DNA of 64,000 nt from 20CM-2-65-7 sp963830455 (GTDB lineage Bacteria; Gemmatimonadota; Gemmatimonadetes; Gemmatimonadales; GWC2-71-9): NCBI GenBank assembly GCA_963830455.1, contig CAWHMT010000004.1:496001-560000 (forward strand), written 5' to 3'. Each line of letters starts with the position of its first letter. Position 1 is the first letter of the stretch. The notes under the pieces are model-generated. The model searched no databases. It saw only the letters and a program-made list of their open reading frames with translations, and was not told the origin of the DNA. Shown in pieces: positions 33,090 through 41,912 of the stretch. The position numbers and the translations under genes were made by a program.

Positions 33090-34361
33090 ATGACGCCCGA
33101 GTGTGTCGCCCCCCGGCGGGTGTGGGCGAAGGAGCTGTGGATTCTGGGGCTGGCGCTGGTGTCGCCCGTCGTGGCGCGCCGCGCCGCCGCCCAAGCAGCC
33201 GACAGCAGCGCCCCCCCCGACACCGCCCGCCCACGCTACCTGCTCCCCGATCTGCGCCCCGACGCCCTGGTGTTCGACGGCAAGTACTGGTGGTTCAAAC
33301 CGATCATCGGGATCCTCGGGGACTACTCGTGGTTCGACCAGGACTCGGCGAGCCGCGCCCAGGTGGGCGACCAGGACGACCAGGCGGATGTGCGCGCGGC
33401 GCGCTTTGGCCTCGCCGCACGCATGAAGGCGCGGCCCCGGGTCGAGTTCTTCACGGTCCTGGATTACGTCGAGCGCAAACGCCGCGACGGCCGGGCCTAC
33501 GAGGTCCTCGACCTCACCCTCGCGCTGCCGCTCGGCAAGGCCAAGGTAACCATCGGCAAGCAGAAGCAGCCGTTCGTCTATGAGATGGTCGCACTCGCCG
33601 CGCGCCTGCCGCAACAGGAGCGCATTCTCTCGCCGTTCTTTCTGTCGCGTGACGTCGGCGTGCGCGTCTCGGGCCGCCTCGCCCGCGACCGCGTCACCTA
33701 TTGGATCGGGTGGTACAACGACTGGCTGATCACGGACCGATCGCTCGCCGCCGCCGGCAACGACTACGCGGCGCGTGTCACCGGTGAGGCGCTGGCGTCG
33801 ACCGACGGACGCGCCTACCTCCACCTCGGGCTGAGCGGCCGCTATCAGGAAGCCGAGGACGGCGTGCTACGGTTCCGCGGCCGGCCCGAGTCCAACGTGG
33901 CGGACTACTACCTCGACACGGGCGACCTCCCGGCCTCGCACGCGGTCGAGCTCGGGCTCGAGGCCCTGGGGACGTGGCACCAGTGGTCGGTGCTGAGCGA
34001 ATGGGTGCAGGCGTCGGTTCACGGCGGGGCGGGAGATCCGCGGTTTTACGGCGGCTACGTCACCCTGTCCTGGTTGGTGACCGGCGATCACCGGGTGTAC
34101 GAACGGCCGCTGGGCGGCGGCCGGACGCCGGTGCCCGCGCGCCGCCTCGGCGCCTGGGAGCTGGTCGCCCGCTACGCGCACGTGGACGTCAGCGACGGGG
34201 CGGTGGACGGCGGCGTCTTGGGCAAGTGGTATCTGGGCGTCAACTGGTGGGCCAGCCAGCAATGGAAGATCGGCGCCGGATACGGCGTCGCGGACCTGAC
34301 GCGGGGCGGCAGCGTCGGCCGGACCGGCATCGCTCTCGCGCGGCTGCAGTGGCTGTACTGA
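33090..34361 (+). CDS. Phosphate-selective porin O/P-like outer-membrane protein
   Basis: 423 residues with a signal peptide (about residues 12-32, ending VARRAAAQA). The mature part is strand-rich with OprO/OprP-type features: KYWWFKPIIGILGDYSWFDQ, KVTIGKQKQPFVYEM, FLSRDVGVRVSGRL, LGLSGRYQEAEDG and a final strand GRTGIALARLQWLY ending in an aromatic residue, as for BAM substrates. It is predicted to be a 16-strand trimeric anion porin. Divergent from the hydrogenase operon. Specificity for phosphate is only a family assumption. Confidence 0.8.
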   Translation: MTPECVAPRRVWAKELWILGLALVSPVVARRAAAQAADSSAPPDTARPRYLLPDLRPDALVFDGKYWWFKPIIGILGDYSWFDQDSASRAQVGDQDDQADVRAARFGLAARMKARPRVEFFTVLDYVERKRRDGRAYEVLDLTLALPLGKAKVTIGKQKQPFVYEMVALAARLPQQERILSPFFLSRDVGVRVSGRLARDRVTYWIGWYNDWLITDRSLAAAGNDYAARVTGEALASTDGRAYLHLGLSGRYQEAEDGVLRFRGRPESNVADYYLDTGDLPASHAVELGLEALGTWHQWSVLSEWVQASVHGGAGDPRFYGGYVTLSWLVTGDHRVYERPLGGGRTPVPARRLGAWELVARYAHVDVSDGAVDGGVLGKWYLGVNWWASQQWKIGAGYGVADLTRGGSVGRTGIALARLQWLY

Positions 34362-34366
34362 CCTCG

Positions 34367-34391
34367 TGAAGAAGTCTTTACCGGTTCTTCA
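34367..34391 (+). promoter_or_regulatory. TTCA-type operator of the V-ATPase operon
   Basis: TGAAG-AAGT-CTTTA-CCGGTT-CTTCA: inverted half-site, then two direct half-sites 11 bp apart, nearly identical to 16081-16105 (shared CGGTTCTTCA). It ends 35 bp before the ATG at 34427. A -10-like TACCAG at 34412 lies so close to the ATG, with no ribosome site between, that a leaderless transcript is likely. Confidence 0.6.
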
Positions 34392-34426
34392 CGGTCAACG
34401 GACCAGATCGCTACCAGACTACATCC

Positions 34427-34777
34427 ATGACCCGCAACTCCTCGGTCCACCCCGCGTCGGGGGAGCTCACGCGTCTGCTGGAAACCGAGCGCCAACTGGC
34501 AGAGCGGTTACGGGCCGCCCGCGCGGAAGCGGAGTCCGTGATCGTGCGAGCCCGCTCGGATGCAGAGCAGCGCGAGGCGTCGCTGGCCGCCGAGCTGGAC
34601 GCGGACCAGCAGCGCATGGCGCAGCGGTTGATCCGCGAACGCCGCAAGCGCGAGCGCGACATCGCCGACGACGCGCAGCGTCAGGTCAGCGCCTACGCGG
34701 ACGTTTCTGACGAGCGCCTGAGGGCGATCGCCCGCGGGCTCGCGCACCGCCTGCTCGACGACGAGAGCGGTCCATGA
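34427..34777 (+). CDS. V-type ATPase subunit G/H-like (peripheral stalk)
   Basis: 116 residues, almost entirely charged helix: LTRLLETERQLAERLRAARAEA followed by ARSDAEQREASLAAELDADQ and RLIRERRKRERDI. This is the coiled-coil peripheral stalk subunit that pairs with subunit E. First gene of a nine-gene operon in the Thermus order G-I-K-E-C-F-A-B-D, with ATGA overlaps throughout most of it. No Shine-Dalgarno precedes ATG 34427. Confidence 0.85.
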   Translation: MTRNSSVHPASGELTRLLETERQLAERLRAARAEAESVIVRARSDAEQREASLAAELDADQQRMAQRLIRERRKRERDIADDAQRQVSAYADVSDERLRAIARGLAHRLLDDESGP

Positions 34778-36672
34778 TCATCGCGATGTCGAAGGTGCGG
34801 GTCCTCGGTCCGCGGGAGCGGCTGACGGAGGTGCTGCGCACCCTTCAAGACCTGAGCCTGCTGCATCTCGCCCCGCCAGAGGTCTCACCCGGCGCACCGC
34901 TGGGTCGAGCGTCACTCGGTACGACTCAGGAGCGTGAGCGGCGCCACTTGCAACAAGTGCTGGCGGATATCGACGCTGGGCTGGACGAGCTGCACCTGCG
35001 GCCCGCCCCCGCTGCCGTGTCGCAGTCCGGCGCGCGGGCAGCGGCGGATTTCGTTCCCTGGGCGCGGCTCGCGTGGCGCGTGCGCAGAGAGGCGGAGCGG
35101 CTGCGGCTGCAGATCGTCGCGCTCGAAGAGGAAAAGGCGCTCATCCTCAAGTACCAGCAGTTCTTTTCCGCGTTTCGCGCGCTGCTCGAGGCCGAGACCC
35201 ACTGGCCGAATGCGACGGCATATCATGTGCTGGTGCGCGGCTCGGATGCAGGCGCGATCCCCAAGCTGCGGGCGAGCCTCGCCGCCGCGATCGGCGCCGA
35301 TTTCGAGGTCTACACGCAGCCGCTCGCCAGCGGCGAGATCGCGCTGCTGATCGTCGTCGCCGCGCCCGCGGCGCGGCGCGTCGAACAGCTGCTCGCGCAG
35401 GCGCAGGTCCAGGAGATCCCGGTGCCCGTGCAGTACGGCGGCGGCGGCTTGGCGCAGGCCATACCGCGAATGCTCGAACGCCTGGGCCAGATCCCTGCGG
35501 CTCGTGACCAGGCCGTGCGCCGCCAACAGCAACTCGCGCGTGAGCACGGCGCGGAGCTGATGCGCGCCCGAGCGGCCGTGCACGACCGGCTCCGGGAGCT
35601 CGAGGCGGTGCCGCTGACCGGCGTGACGCCGCACGCCTTCGTGCTCGAGGGATGGGTGCCCACCCGGTCGCGGCGCACGCTCGAAGACCGGCTGGCCGCC
35701 CAATACGGGGACGCGGTCGCTGTGGAAGAGATCTCTATAGAGGATTGGGCGTCGGAAGATGCCCCTGTCGTGCTGTCGAATCCCCGCTTGCTGCGGCCGT
35801 TCGAAACGCTCGTGGGGGTGTTCCCGCTGCCCAGCTATGGAACAATCGATCCGACGCCGTTCGTCGCGGTCTTCTTTCCGGCGTTCTTCGGCATCATGGT
35901 CGGCGACATCGGCTACGGCATCGTGCTCGCCCTGATCGGGCTGGTTCTGCATCACCGGTCGCGCCCCAACACACTCCTCCGCACGGTGTCGGAAATCATC
36001 GGTCCCTGCGCGCTGTTCACGATCATCGCCGGATTTCTCTTCGGCGAGTTCTTCGGCGACGTGGGAAGCCGGCTGGGGCTGAGGCCGCTCGCGTTCGACC
36101 GGCACGAGGCGATGATCCCCTTCCTGCTGCTGGCCGTGTCCCTCGGTGTCGTCCACATCCTCCTCGGCATGAGCCTCGGGATCGCGAGCACGATTCGTCG
36201 GCATCCCCGCGAGGCGATGGGACGCGGGGTCTCGACGATCATGGTCGTGCTCGTGATTCTGGCGCTGCTCGCGGCCGTCAAGGTATTGCCCAGGAGCTTT
36301 TTCACACCCGCGGTGATCGGGCTCCTCGTCGCGTTTCCCGTGCTGATCGTGCTGGAGGGGATCGTGGCGCCGATCGAGCTGCTCTCCACGCTGGGCAACA
36401 TCCTGTCATACGCGCGCATCATGGCCCTGGGTGTTGCCTCCGTCATGCTTGCCGTCGTGGCGAACAAGATGGTCGGGGCGATCGGCAGCCTGGCGGTGGG
36501 AGTGGTCTTCGCGCTGCTGTTTCACCTCGTGAATTTCGCGATCGCGTTGTTCAGTCCGACGGTGCACGCGCTGCGCCTGCATTACGTCGAGTTCTTCGGG
36601 AAGTTCTACAGTCCGGGTGGCGTCCGCTACCAGCCGTTTGGGCATTGGACGCCGTCGCGCCCGGCCGCTTAG
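34774..36672 (+). CDS. atpI: V-type ATPase subunit I (membrane stator)
   Basis: 632 residues. The N-terminal half is cytosolic with long coiled coils (VRVLGPRERLTEVLRTLQ, EERKRRHLQQVLADIDAGLDE type). The C-terminal half from about residue 340 has eight membrane helices: PTPFVAVFFPAFFGIMVGDIGYG, FTIIAGFLFGEFFGD, LLSTLGNILSYARIMALGVAS, FHLVNFAIALFSPTVHALRLHYVEFFGKFY. The NILSYARIMALG segment bears the conserved Arg of the ion half-channel. It forms the stator against the K-subunit ring. Confidence 0.96.
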   Translation: MIIAMSKVRVLGPRERLTEVLRTLQDLSLLHLAPPEVSPGAPLGRASLGTTQERERRHLQQVLADIDAGLDELHLRPAPAAVSQSGARAAADFVPWARLAWRVRREAERLRLQIVALEEEKALILKYQQFFSAFRALLEAETHWPNATAYHVLVRGSDAGAIPKLRASLAAAIGADFEVYTQPLASGEIALLIVVAAPAARRVEQLLAQAQVQEIPVPVQYGGGGLAQAIPRMLERLGQIPAARDQAVRRQQQLAREHGAELMRARAAVHDRLRELEAVPLTGVTPHAFVLEGWVPTRSRRTLEDRLAAQYGDAVAVEEISIEDWASEDAPVVLSNPRLLRPFETLVGVFPLPSYGTIDPTPFVAVFFPAFFGIMVGDIGYGIVLALIGLVLHHRSRPNTLLRTVSEIIGPCALFTIIAGFLFGEFFGDVGSRLGLRPLAFDRHEAMIPFLLLAVSLGVVHILLGMSLGIASTIRRHPREAMGRGVSTIMVVLVILALLAAVKVLPRSFFTPAVIGLLVAFPVLIVLEGIVAPIELLSTLGNILSYARIMALGVASVMLAVVANKMVGAIGSLAVGVVFALLFHLVNFAIALFSPTVHALRLHYVEFFGKFYSPGGVRYQPFGHWTPSRPAA

Positions 36673-36685
36673 GAGAGGAGCCGAT

Positions 36686-36898
36686 ATGGAGGCGGTGCTC
36701 ATTACCCTCGCGGCGGCGTTAGCAGTCGCCGTTCCGGCGCTGGCCACAGCCTGGGCGCAAGCGCGGATCGGAACCGCCGCTGCGGCGGCGCTGGCCGAAA
36801 AGCCCGAGCTCAGGACGACCGCGATTCTGATGATTGCGATCCCCGAGACGATGGTGATCCTGGGGTTCGTGGTCGCGGCGGCGATTCTGTTCCGATGA
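36686..36898 (+). CDS. atpK: V-type ATPase subunit K (c-ring proteolipid, single hairpin)
   Basis: 70 residues, two helices joined by a short loop (AEKPELR). The ion-binding Glu is in IAIPETMVILGF. Helix 1 contains AWAQARIGTAAAAALAE, very like the Thermus L subunit (AQARIG...). Gln in helix 1 and Glu-Thr in helix 2 resemble Na+ ligands, but the proton-coupled Thermus ring has the same residues, so ion choice is open. GGAGAGGAG precedes ATG 36686. Confidence 0.95.
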   Translation: MEAVLITLAAALAVAVPALATAWAQARIGTAAAAALAEKPELRTTAILMIAIPETMVILGFVVAAAILFR

Positions 36899-37470
36899 TC
36901 GACGCACTGCTGGCGACGCTCGAACGCGACGCGGAGACCGAGATCTCGCGCGTCATGGACGACGCGCGAGCACGGGCGGCGGAGATCATCGCGGCTGCGG
37001 AGCAGCGAATCATGCTGCGGCGCGAGCAGACGCTCGAGCAACGGACAGCGACGGCGCGGGCCGAGCACGAGCGCGCGCTGGCCGCTACGCGCGCCGCCGC
37101 CCGGGCGCAGGTGCTGGCTGCGCGCGCGGCGCTGCTCGATCGATTGTTCGCCAGGCTGCGCGCGGAGCTTCCAGCGGTGGCGGGGTCCGCTGTATACCGT
37201 GCCGGCCTCGCTCGAGAGCTCGAACGCGTCAAGGCGTTCGCGGGAGACCGGTCCGTCACAGTGCGCTGCAATCCGGCGCTTGTCCCCACGCTGCGGAACG
37301 TCGTCAAGCGCAATGGCCGGCTGCCTATCCGGCCGGACTTGCACATCACCGCGGGCTTTCGACTGTCGACGGCGGATGGAACGTTGGAAATCGACGCGAC
37401 GCTGGAGAACCGGCTCGAGCGGTTACGCCCGCAGCTCGCACTCGAAGCGTTGGCCGCGCTTTCGACATGA
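36895..37470 (+). CDS. atpE: V-type ATPase subunit E (peripheral stalk)
   Basis: 191 residues. The N-terminal half is a long charged helix (DAETEISRVMDDARARAAEII, EQRIMLRREQTLEQRTATAR); the C-terminal half is the globular alpha/beta cap (RLPIRPDLHITAGFRLST, GTLEIDATLENRLERLRPQL). Pairs with subunit G to link V1 and Vo. ATG overlaps subunit K's TGA; the TGA overlaps subunit C. Confidence 0.92.
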   Translation: MIDALLATLERDAETEISRVMDDARARAAEIIAAAEQRIMLRREQTLEQRTATARAEHERALAATRAAARAQVLAARAALLDRLFARLRAELPAVAGSAVYRAGLARELERVKAFAGDRSVTVRCNPALVPTLRNVVKRNGRLPIRPDLHITAGFRLSTADGTLEIDATLENRLERLRPQLALEALAALST

Positions 37471-38489
37471 ACTCCCCGCGTTGGGAAGATCTCGCGACGC
37501 GCGCCCGGGGACTCGGCACCCATCTGCTCGATCGCTCCGCCATCGCGTCGCTCGCCGCGGTGGACAGCGTGGAAGCGTTGGCGGACGCGTTGCGGGGACA
37601 TGGGTATCCGCTCCCAGAGCGCGGCGTGACGGCCGACGATCTGGAGCTTGCCGTGCGGCGCCAGGCCGGCCGCTGGCTGTCGGTGCTCGCGCGCTGGGCT
37701 GGCAATCGCAGCGTGCTGCTCGCGGTCCTCTTCGAGGACGAAGACCGGCGCAGCATCCGCGCGATTGTGCGAGGCGCCATGCAGGGTGCGCCCGCTGACC
37801 TGCGGCTCGCCGGGCTCATTCCGACCCCGGCCCTTCCCGAGCGGGCGCTCCGGGAGCTGGCCATGCAACCCTCCCCGGGCGCTGTGGCCGTCCTGCTTAC
37901 CGCCTGGGGAAACGCCTACGGAACCGCTCTGCTGCGCGAGGCGAAAGCGACGCAACCGGACCTCCTCGCGATCGAGTCTTGTCTCAACGTCACGTTCGCG
38001 CAGCGAGCCCTGGATGGCGCACGGGCCACGGGCAGCGGTTTGGTGCTCGACTATGTGCGAGACACAATCGATCTGGAAAACGCGACGGTCGCCCTGATGC
38101 TGGCCGGCGGCGAAGCCGACTTACCCGGCAAACGCGCATTCGTGGAAGGCGGACGCCGGCTGACCCGTGCCGCATTCCTCGAGGCGATTGCGGCCCGGGA
38201 TACCGTAGCGGCGGGACGACGCCTGGCAACGGCATTCCGACCGACGCCACTGGCGGCCGCGTTCGAGCGCGCAGGTGATGCGTCCAGTATCGAGGAGCAA
38301 TTGTTACGCAGCCGCATCGCGATGATCCGCGAAGCGGAACGGCGTGATCCCGCGGGCCCCGCGTCGGTGCTCGGATTCGCCCTGCGCGTCCGCGTGGAAG
38401 TGTTCGACGTGCGCCGCGTGATCTGGGGCGTCGCGCTCGGTGCTCCGCGCGGCAGCTTCGCCGGCGCGGCGGTGGCCGCGGGCACCTGA
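37467..38489 (+). CDS. atpC: V-type ATPase subunit C/d (central stalk socket)
   Basis: 340 residues, mainly helical, with the three repeated helical segments of the NtpC/subunit d family: WEDLATRARGLGTHLLD, RSIRAIVRGAMQGAPADLR and FDVRRVIWGVALGAPR. It sits on the c ring and receives the D-F rotor shaft. The gene is packed between E and F by 4-base and 1-base overlaps (TGATG at the end). Confidence 0.92.
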   Translation: MNSPRWEDLATRARGLGTHLLDRSAIASLAAVDSVEALADALRGHGYPLPERGVTADDLELAVRRQAGRWLSVLARWAGNRSVLLAVLFEDEDRRSIRAIVRGAMQGAPADLRLAGLIPTPALPERALRELAMQPSPGAVAVLLTAWGNAYGTALLREAKATQPDLLAIESCLNVTFAQRALDGARATGSGLVLDYVRDTIDLENATVALMLAGGEADLPGKRAFVEGGRRLTRAAFLEAIAARDTVAAGRRLATAFRPTPLAAAFERAGDASSIEEQLLRSRIAMIREAERRDPAGPASVLGFALRVRVEVFDVRRVIWGVALGAPRGSFAGAAVAAGT

Positions 38490-38818
38490 TGGCGTACGGC
38501 GTGCGCGTCCTGTCCCGGCCCGAAATCGGCGCCGGATTCGCGCTCGCCGGTTTGCGGCCGATCGAGGCCGCGAGCGCCGCGCAGGCGCGCGAGCGCCTGC
38601 AAGAGCTCATGGCCGAACCGGATGTGGGCGTCGTGCTGATGGAGGAAGGGTTCTACGACCACCTACCTGAAGAACTGCGCCGCCAGCTCGGTCGTCGCCC
38701 GCTGCCGATGGTCGTGCCGTTTCCAGAGCCAGCGTGGGCCGGATCGGTCGAGCCGGCAGACGCGTACATCGTGGAATTGCTGCGCCAGGTCATTGGGTAC
38801 CGCGTGAGGCTCAAATGA
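38489..38818 (+). CDS. atpF: V-type ATPase subunit F (rotor)
   Basis: 109 residues with the CheY-like Rossmann fold of subunit F: VRVLSRPEIGAGFALAGLRP, DVGVVLMEEGFYDHL, RPLPMVVPFPEPAW, and a C-terminal helix ELLRQVIGYRVRLK that packs against subunit D. Start shares one base with the subunit C stop; the stop overlaps subunit A by 4 bases. Confidence 0.92.
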   Translation: MAYGVRVLSRPEIGAGFALAGLRPIEAASAAQARERLQELMAEPDVGVVLMEEGFYDHLPEELRRQLGRRPLPMVVPFPEPAWAGSVEPADAYIVELLRQVIGYRVRLK

Positions 38819-40545
38819 CCGCCCGCATCGTCCGCGTCAGCGGAGCGCTCGCCGAGGCCGCCCCCCTCCCGGGCGCACGTCTGTACGAGCTCGTGCGCGT
38901 CGGAACACGCGGGCTCCTGGGGGAGATCATTCGGGTCACGGGAGCGCGCGCGACCATTCAGGTCTACGAGGATACGGCGGGCCTTCAGCTCGGTGAGCCT
39001 GTCGCCGGCACGGGACAATCGCTCACGATCCACCTCGGCCCCGGGCTGCTCGGCGCGGTGCTGGACGGGGTGGGGCGGCCGCTCGCGATGGTCGCGCGGG
39101 AGTCGGGCGACTTCATCGCGCCCGGCATCGCGGCTCCGACACTGGACGCCGCCGCACGCTGGGAGTTCACGCCCAGCGTCGCGACCGGCGCCCGCGTCGC
39201 CGGCGGCGATGTGCTCGGGACAGTCGTCGAGCGCCCGGGCATGACGCATCGTATCCTCGTGCCCCCGGATGTCGCCGGCACCATCGCGGCGATCGCCGCG
39301 GGGACGTACTCGGTCGCGGACCCCATTGGCAGGTTGAGCGAAGGCACGAAACTGTATCTGGGCCACCATTGGCCGGTGCGCCGGCCGCGGCCGGCCGCAG
39401 GTCGGATTCCTGCCAGTCAACCGCTCGTGACCGGCCAGCGCGTGTTCGATTTCCTGTTTCCGGTGGCGGAGGGTGGCAGTGTCGCCGTGCCCGGTGGGTT
39501 CGGCACCGGGAAGACGGTCATCGAGCAATCGCTCGCCAAGTTCGCCGAGGCGGACGTGATCGTGTACGTCGGCTGCGGCGAGCGCGGCAACGAGATGGCG
39601 GAAGTGCTCGACGAGTTTCCCAAACTCGTCGATCCCCGTACCGGCCGCTCCATCATGGACCGCACGGTGCTGGTGGTGAACACCTCGAACATGCCGGTGG
39701 CAGCGCGTGAAGCATCCGTCTACGTTGGCGCGACGATCGCCGAGTACTACCGCGACATGGGACTGCGCGTGGCGGTGATGGCGGACAGCTTGTCGCGCTG
39801 GGCCGAAGCGCTGCGCGAGATCGGCGCCCGCTTGCAGGAGATGCCGGGAGAGGAGGGTTATCCGACCTACCTCGGCGACCGTCTCGGGAAGTTCTTCGAG
39901 CGCTCGGGTTGCGTGAAGACGCTCGGCACGCCGCCGCGGACGGGGTCGGTGACGCTGATCAGCGCGATCTCACCGCCGGGCGGGGATTTCTCCGAGCCCG
40001 TCACACAGGCCGCGCTGCGTGTCGTCGGCGCCTTGTGGGCGTTGGATCCGTCGCTCGCGCATCAACGCCAGTTTCCGGCCGTCGACTGGGAGACGAGCTA
40101 CAGTCTCTACGCGGCCGTGACCGCGCCCTGGTTCGCGCAGCACACCGGTCCCGACTGGCCGGAGCTGCGCCGCCGCACGCTCGAGCTGATGCAGCGCGAC
40201 CGCGAGCTCCGGGAGATCGCCGGGCTGGTCGGACCGGAAGCGCTGCAGGATACCGATCGCCTGCTGCTCGAGTCCGCGCGCATCATACGCGACGCCGTGC
40301 TGGCACAAAGCGCCTTCGATCCCAACGACGCATCCTCCACGCTCGCGAAGACCCACCGCCTCGCCGCGCTCGCGCTCGCCGTGCACGCGGCCGGTGCGGC
40401 GGCGCTGGGCAGCGGCCGTACAATCGAGCGTGTGGATCTCACGGGCGCGCGGCACGCGCTGGCGGCGGCGCGGCGCGCGCCGCAGCCGGAGTTCGCGGCG
40501 CGCGTGGCGGACGTCGAGTCGGCCCTCGCCGGAGTCGGGACATGA
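38815..40545 (+). CDS. atpA: V-type ATPase catalytic subunit A
   Basis: 576 residues. Catalytic P-loop GGFGTGKTVIEQSL near residue 225 (a Gly replaces the usual Ala of GAFGSGKT), then the A-type insert before it, YVGCGERGNEMAEVLDEFP, the Walker B region LRVAVMADSLSRWAEALREI and the PGEEGYPTYLGDRLGKFFERSG segment. Hydrolyses or makes ATP in alternation with subunit B. ATG 38815 was chosen from the overlap with subunit F and the family N-terminus. Confidence 0.97.
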   Translation: MTARIVRVSGALAEAAPLPGARLYELVRVGTRGLLGEIIRVTGARATIQVYEDTAGLQLGEPVAGTGQSLTIHLGPGLLGAVLDGVGRPLAMVARESGDFIAPGIAAPTLDAAARWEFTPSVATGARVAGGDVLGTVVERPGMTHRILVPPDVAGTIAAIAAGTYSVADPIGRLSEGTKLYLGHHWPVRRPRPAAGRIPASQPLVTGQRVFDFLFPVAEGGSVAVPGGFGTGKTVIEQSLAKFAEADVIVYVGCGERGNEMAEVLDEFPKLVDPRTGRSIMDRTVLVVNTSNMPVAAREASVYVGATIAEYYRDMGLRVAVMADSLSRWAEALREIGARLQEMPGEEGYPTYLGDRLGKFFERSGCVKTLGTPPRTGSVTLISAISPPGGDFSEPVTQAALRVVGALWALDPSLAHQRQFPAVDWETSYSLYAAVTAPWFAQHTGPDWPELRRRTLELMQRDRELREIAGLVGPEALQDTDRLLLESARIIRDAVLAQSAFDPNDASSTLAKTHRLAALALAVHAAGAAALGSGRTIERVDLTGARHALAAARRAPQPEFAARVADVESALAGVGT

Positions 40546-41912
40546 CCACGCGGCGCTACCACGGCGCGCAATCGGCATCCGGGCCTCTGCTCTATCTGGA
40601 AAAGACGCTCGGCGTGACGCTGGGTGAATGGGTGGCCATTACCGCGGCGGGTGTGCCACCGCGGCGCGGTCAGGTCATCGACGCGGGTGAAGAGATCACC
40701 GTTGTCCAGATCCTCGAGGAGACCGTCGGCCTGCCTCCGTCCGAGGCCATCGTGACGCTCACCGGTGAGCCCGCTTCGGTCATCGTGGGGCGCGAGCTGC
40801 TGGGTCGCGCGCTCAATGGGATGGGCGTTCCGCTCGACGGGCTGCCGGCGCCAATCGGCGATGCGATCCGGCCGATCTGGGGCGCGCCCCTGAACCCGGT
40901 ACGGCGCGCGCGGCCGCGCGACTTCATCGAAACGGGCGTCTCCGCTATCGATGGCCTGAACACCCTGGTGCGCGGGCAGAAGCTTCCGGTCTTCTCCGGT
41001 CCCGGCCTGCCGGCGCTCGAGCTGGCGGCGCAAATCGTCGAGGGCGCACGCGCTCCGCTTGGAGAGCCGTTCGCGGTGGTGTTCGCGGGACTCGGCATCA
41101 CCGCGCGCGAAACCGACGCGTTCCTTGCCCGCGTCGAGGCGAGCGGCGCCCGCGAGCGCAGCGTCCTGTTTCTCAACCAGACGCGCGACCCGACTATCGA
41201 GCGCCTGCTCGCGCCGCGCGTCGCACTCGCAGAAGCAGAATTCCTAGCCTTCGACGCCGGCATGCACGTGCTCGTCGTGATTGCCGACATGACGCACTAC
41301 TGCGAGGCGCTGCGCGAGATCGCGACGGCGCGCGAAGAGATTCCCGGCCGCCGCGGCTATCCGGGCTACATGTACACGGACTTGGCGAGCATCTACGAGC
41401 GCGCCGGCGTTATCGCGGGACGGGAAGGATCGGTGACGCAGCTGCCGATCCTCACGATGCCGGACGACGACATCACTCATCCCATTCCGGATCTCACCGG
41501 CTACATCACCGAGGGCCAGGTCGTCCTGAGCCGTGAGCTGCATCGGCGGGGAGTGTTCCCTCCCGTCGATGTCCTGCCGTCGCTCTCACGCCTCATGAAT
41601 GCGGGGATCGGACAGGGTCGCACGGTTGCCGAGCATCGTGAGTGGGCCGATCAGCTCTACGCCATCTATGCGGGCGGCCGGGAGGCGCGGCAGATGGCCG
41701 CGATCGTCGGAGAGGCCGGCCTGGCGCCGGCCGATCGCCGCGCGCTGGCGTTCGCCGAGCAGTTCGAGCAGCAGCTGGTATCGCAGGGTGAGGCGCGGCG
41801 GCCGCTCGCGGAAACGATCGAGATTGGATGGCGGCTCCTCAACACGCTGCCACGCGAAGACCTGCTGCGACTCTCGGAGGCGACATGGAACGCACGTCAC
41901 CCACGCGCATGA
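40542..41912 (+). CDS. atpB: V-type ATPase regulatory subunit B
   Basis: 456 residues. The P-loop is degenerate, as expected for B (FSGPGLPALELAAQI). Other signatures: RDFIETGVSAIDGLNTLVRGQKLP (two motif parts), HVLVVIADMTHYCEALREI, RRGYPGYMYTDLASIYERAG and DITHPIPDLTGYITEGQ. It binds nucleotide without hydrolysis. ATG 40542 overlaps the subunit A stop; the C-terminal end overlaps subunit D by 28 bases. Confidence 0.97.
   Translation: MTTRRYHGAQSASGPLLYLEKTLGVTLGEWVAITAAGVPPRRGQVIDAGEEITVVQILEETVGLPPSEAIVTLTGEPASVIVGRELLGRALNGMGVPLDGLPAPIGDAIRPIWGAPLNPVRRARPRDFIETGVSAIDGLNTLVRGQKLPVFSGPGLPALELAAQIVEGARAPLGEPFAVVFAGLGITARETDAFLARVEASGARERSVLFLNQTRDPTIERLLAPRVALAEAEFLAFDAGMHVLVVIADMTHYCEALREIATAREEIPGRRGYPGYMYTDLASIYERAGVIAGREGSVTQLPILTMPDDDITHPIPDLTGYITEGQVVLSRELHRRGVFPPVDVLPSLSRLMNAGIGQGRTVAEHREWADQLYAIYAGGREARQMAAIVGEAGLAPADRRALAFAEQFEQQLVSQGEARRPLAETIEIGWRLLNTLPREDLLRLSEATWNARHPRA

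Noticed and set aside
36686..36898. Sodium-coupled V-ATPase from Gln and Glu-Thr in subunit K
   Set aside because: The same residues occur in the proton-coupled Thermus ring as I recall it, so they do not decide the ion.
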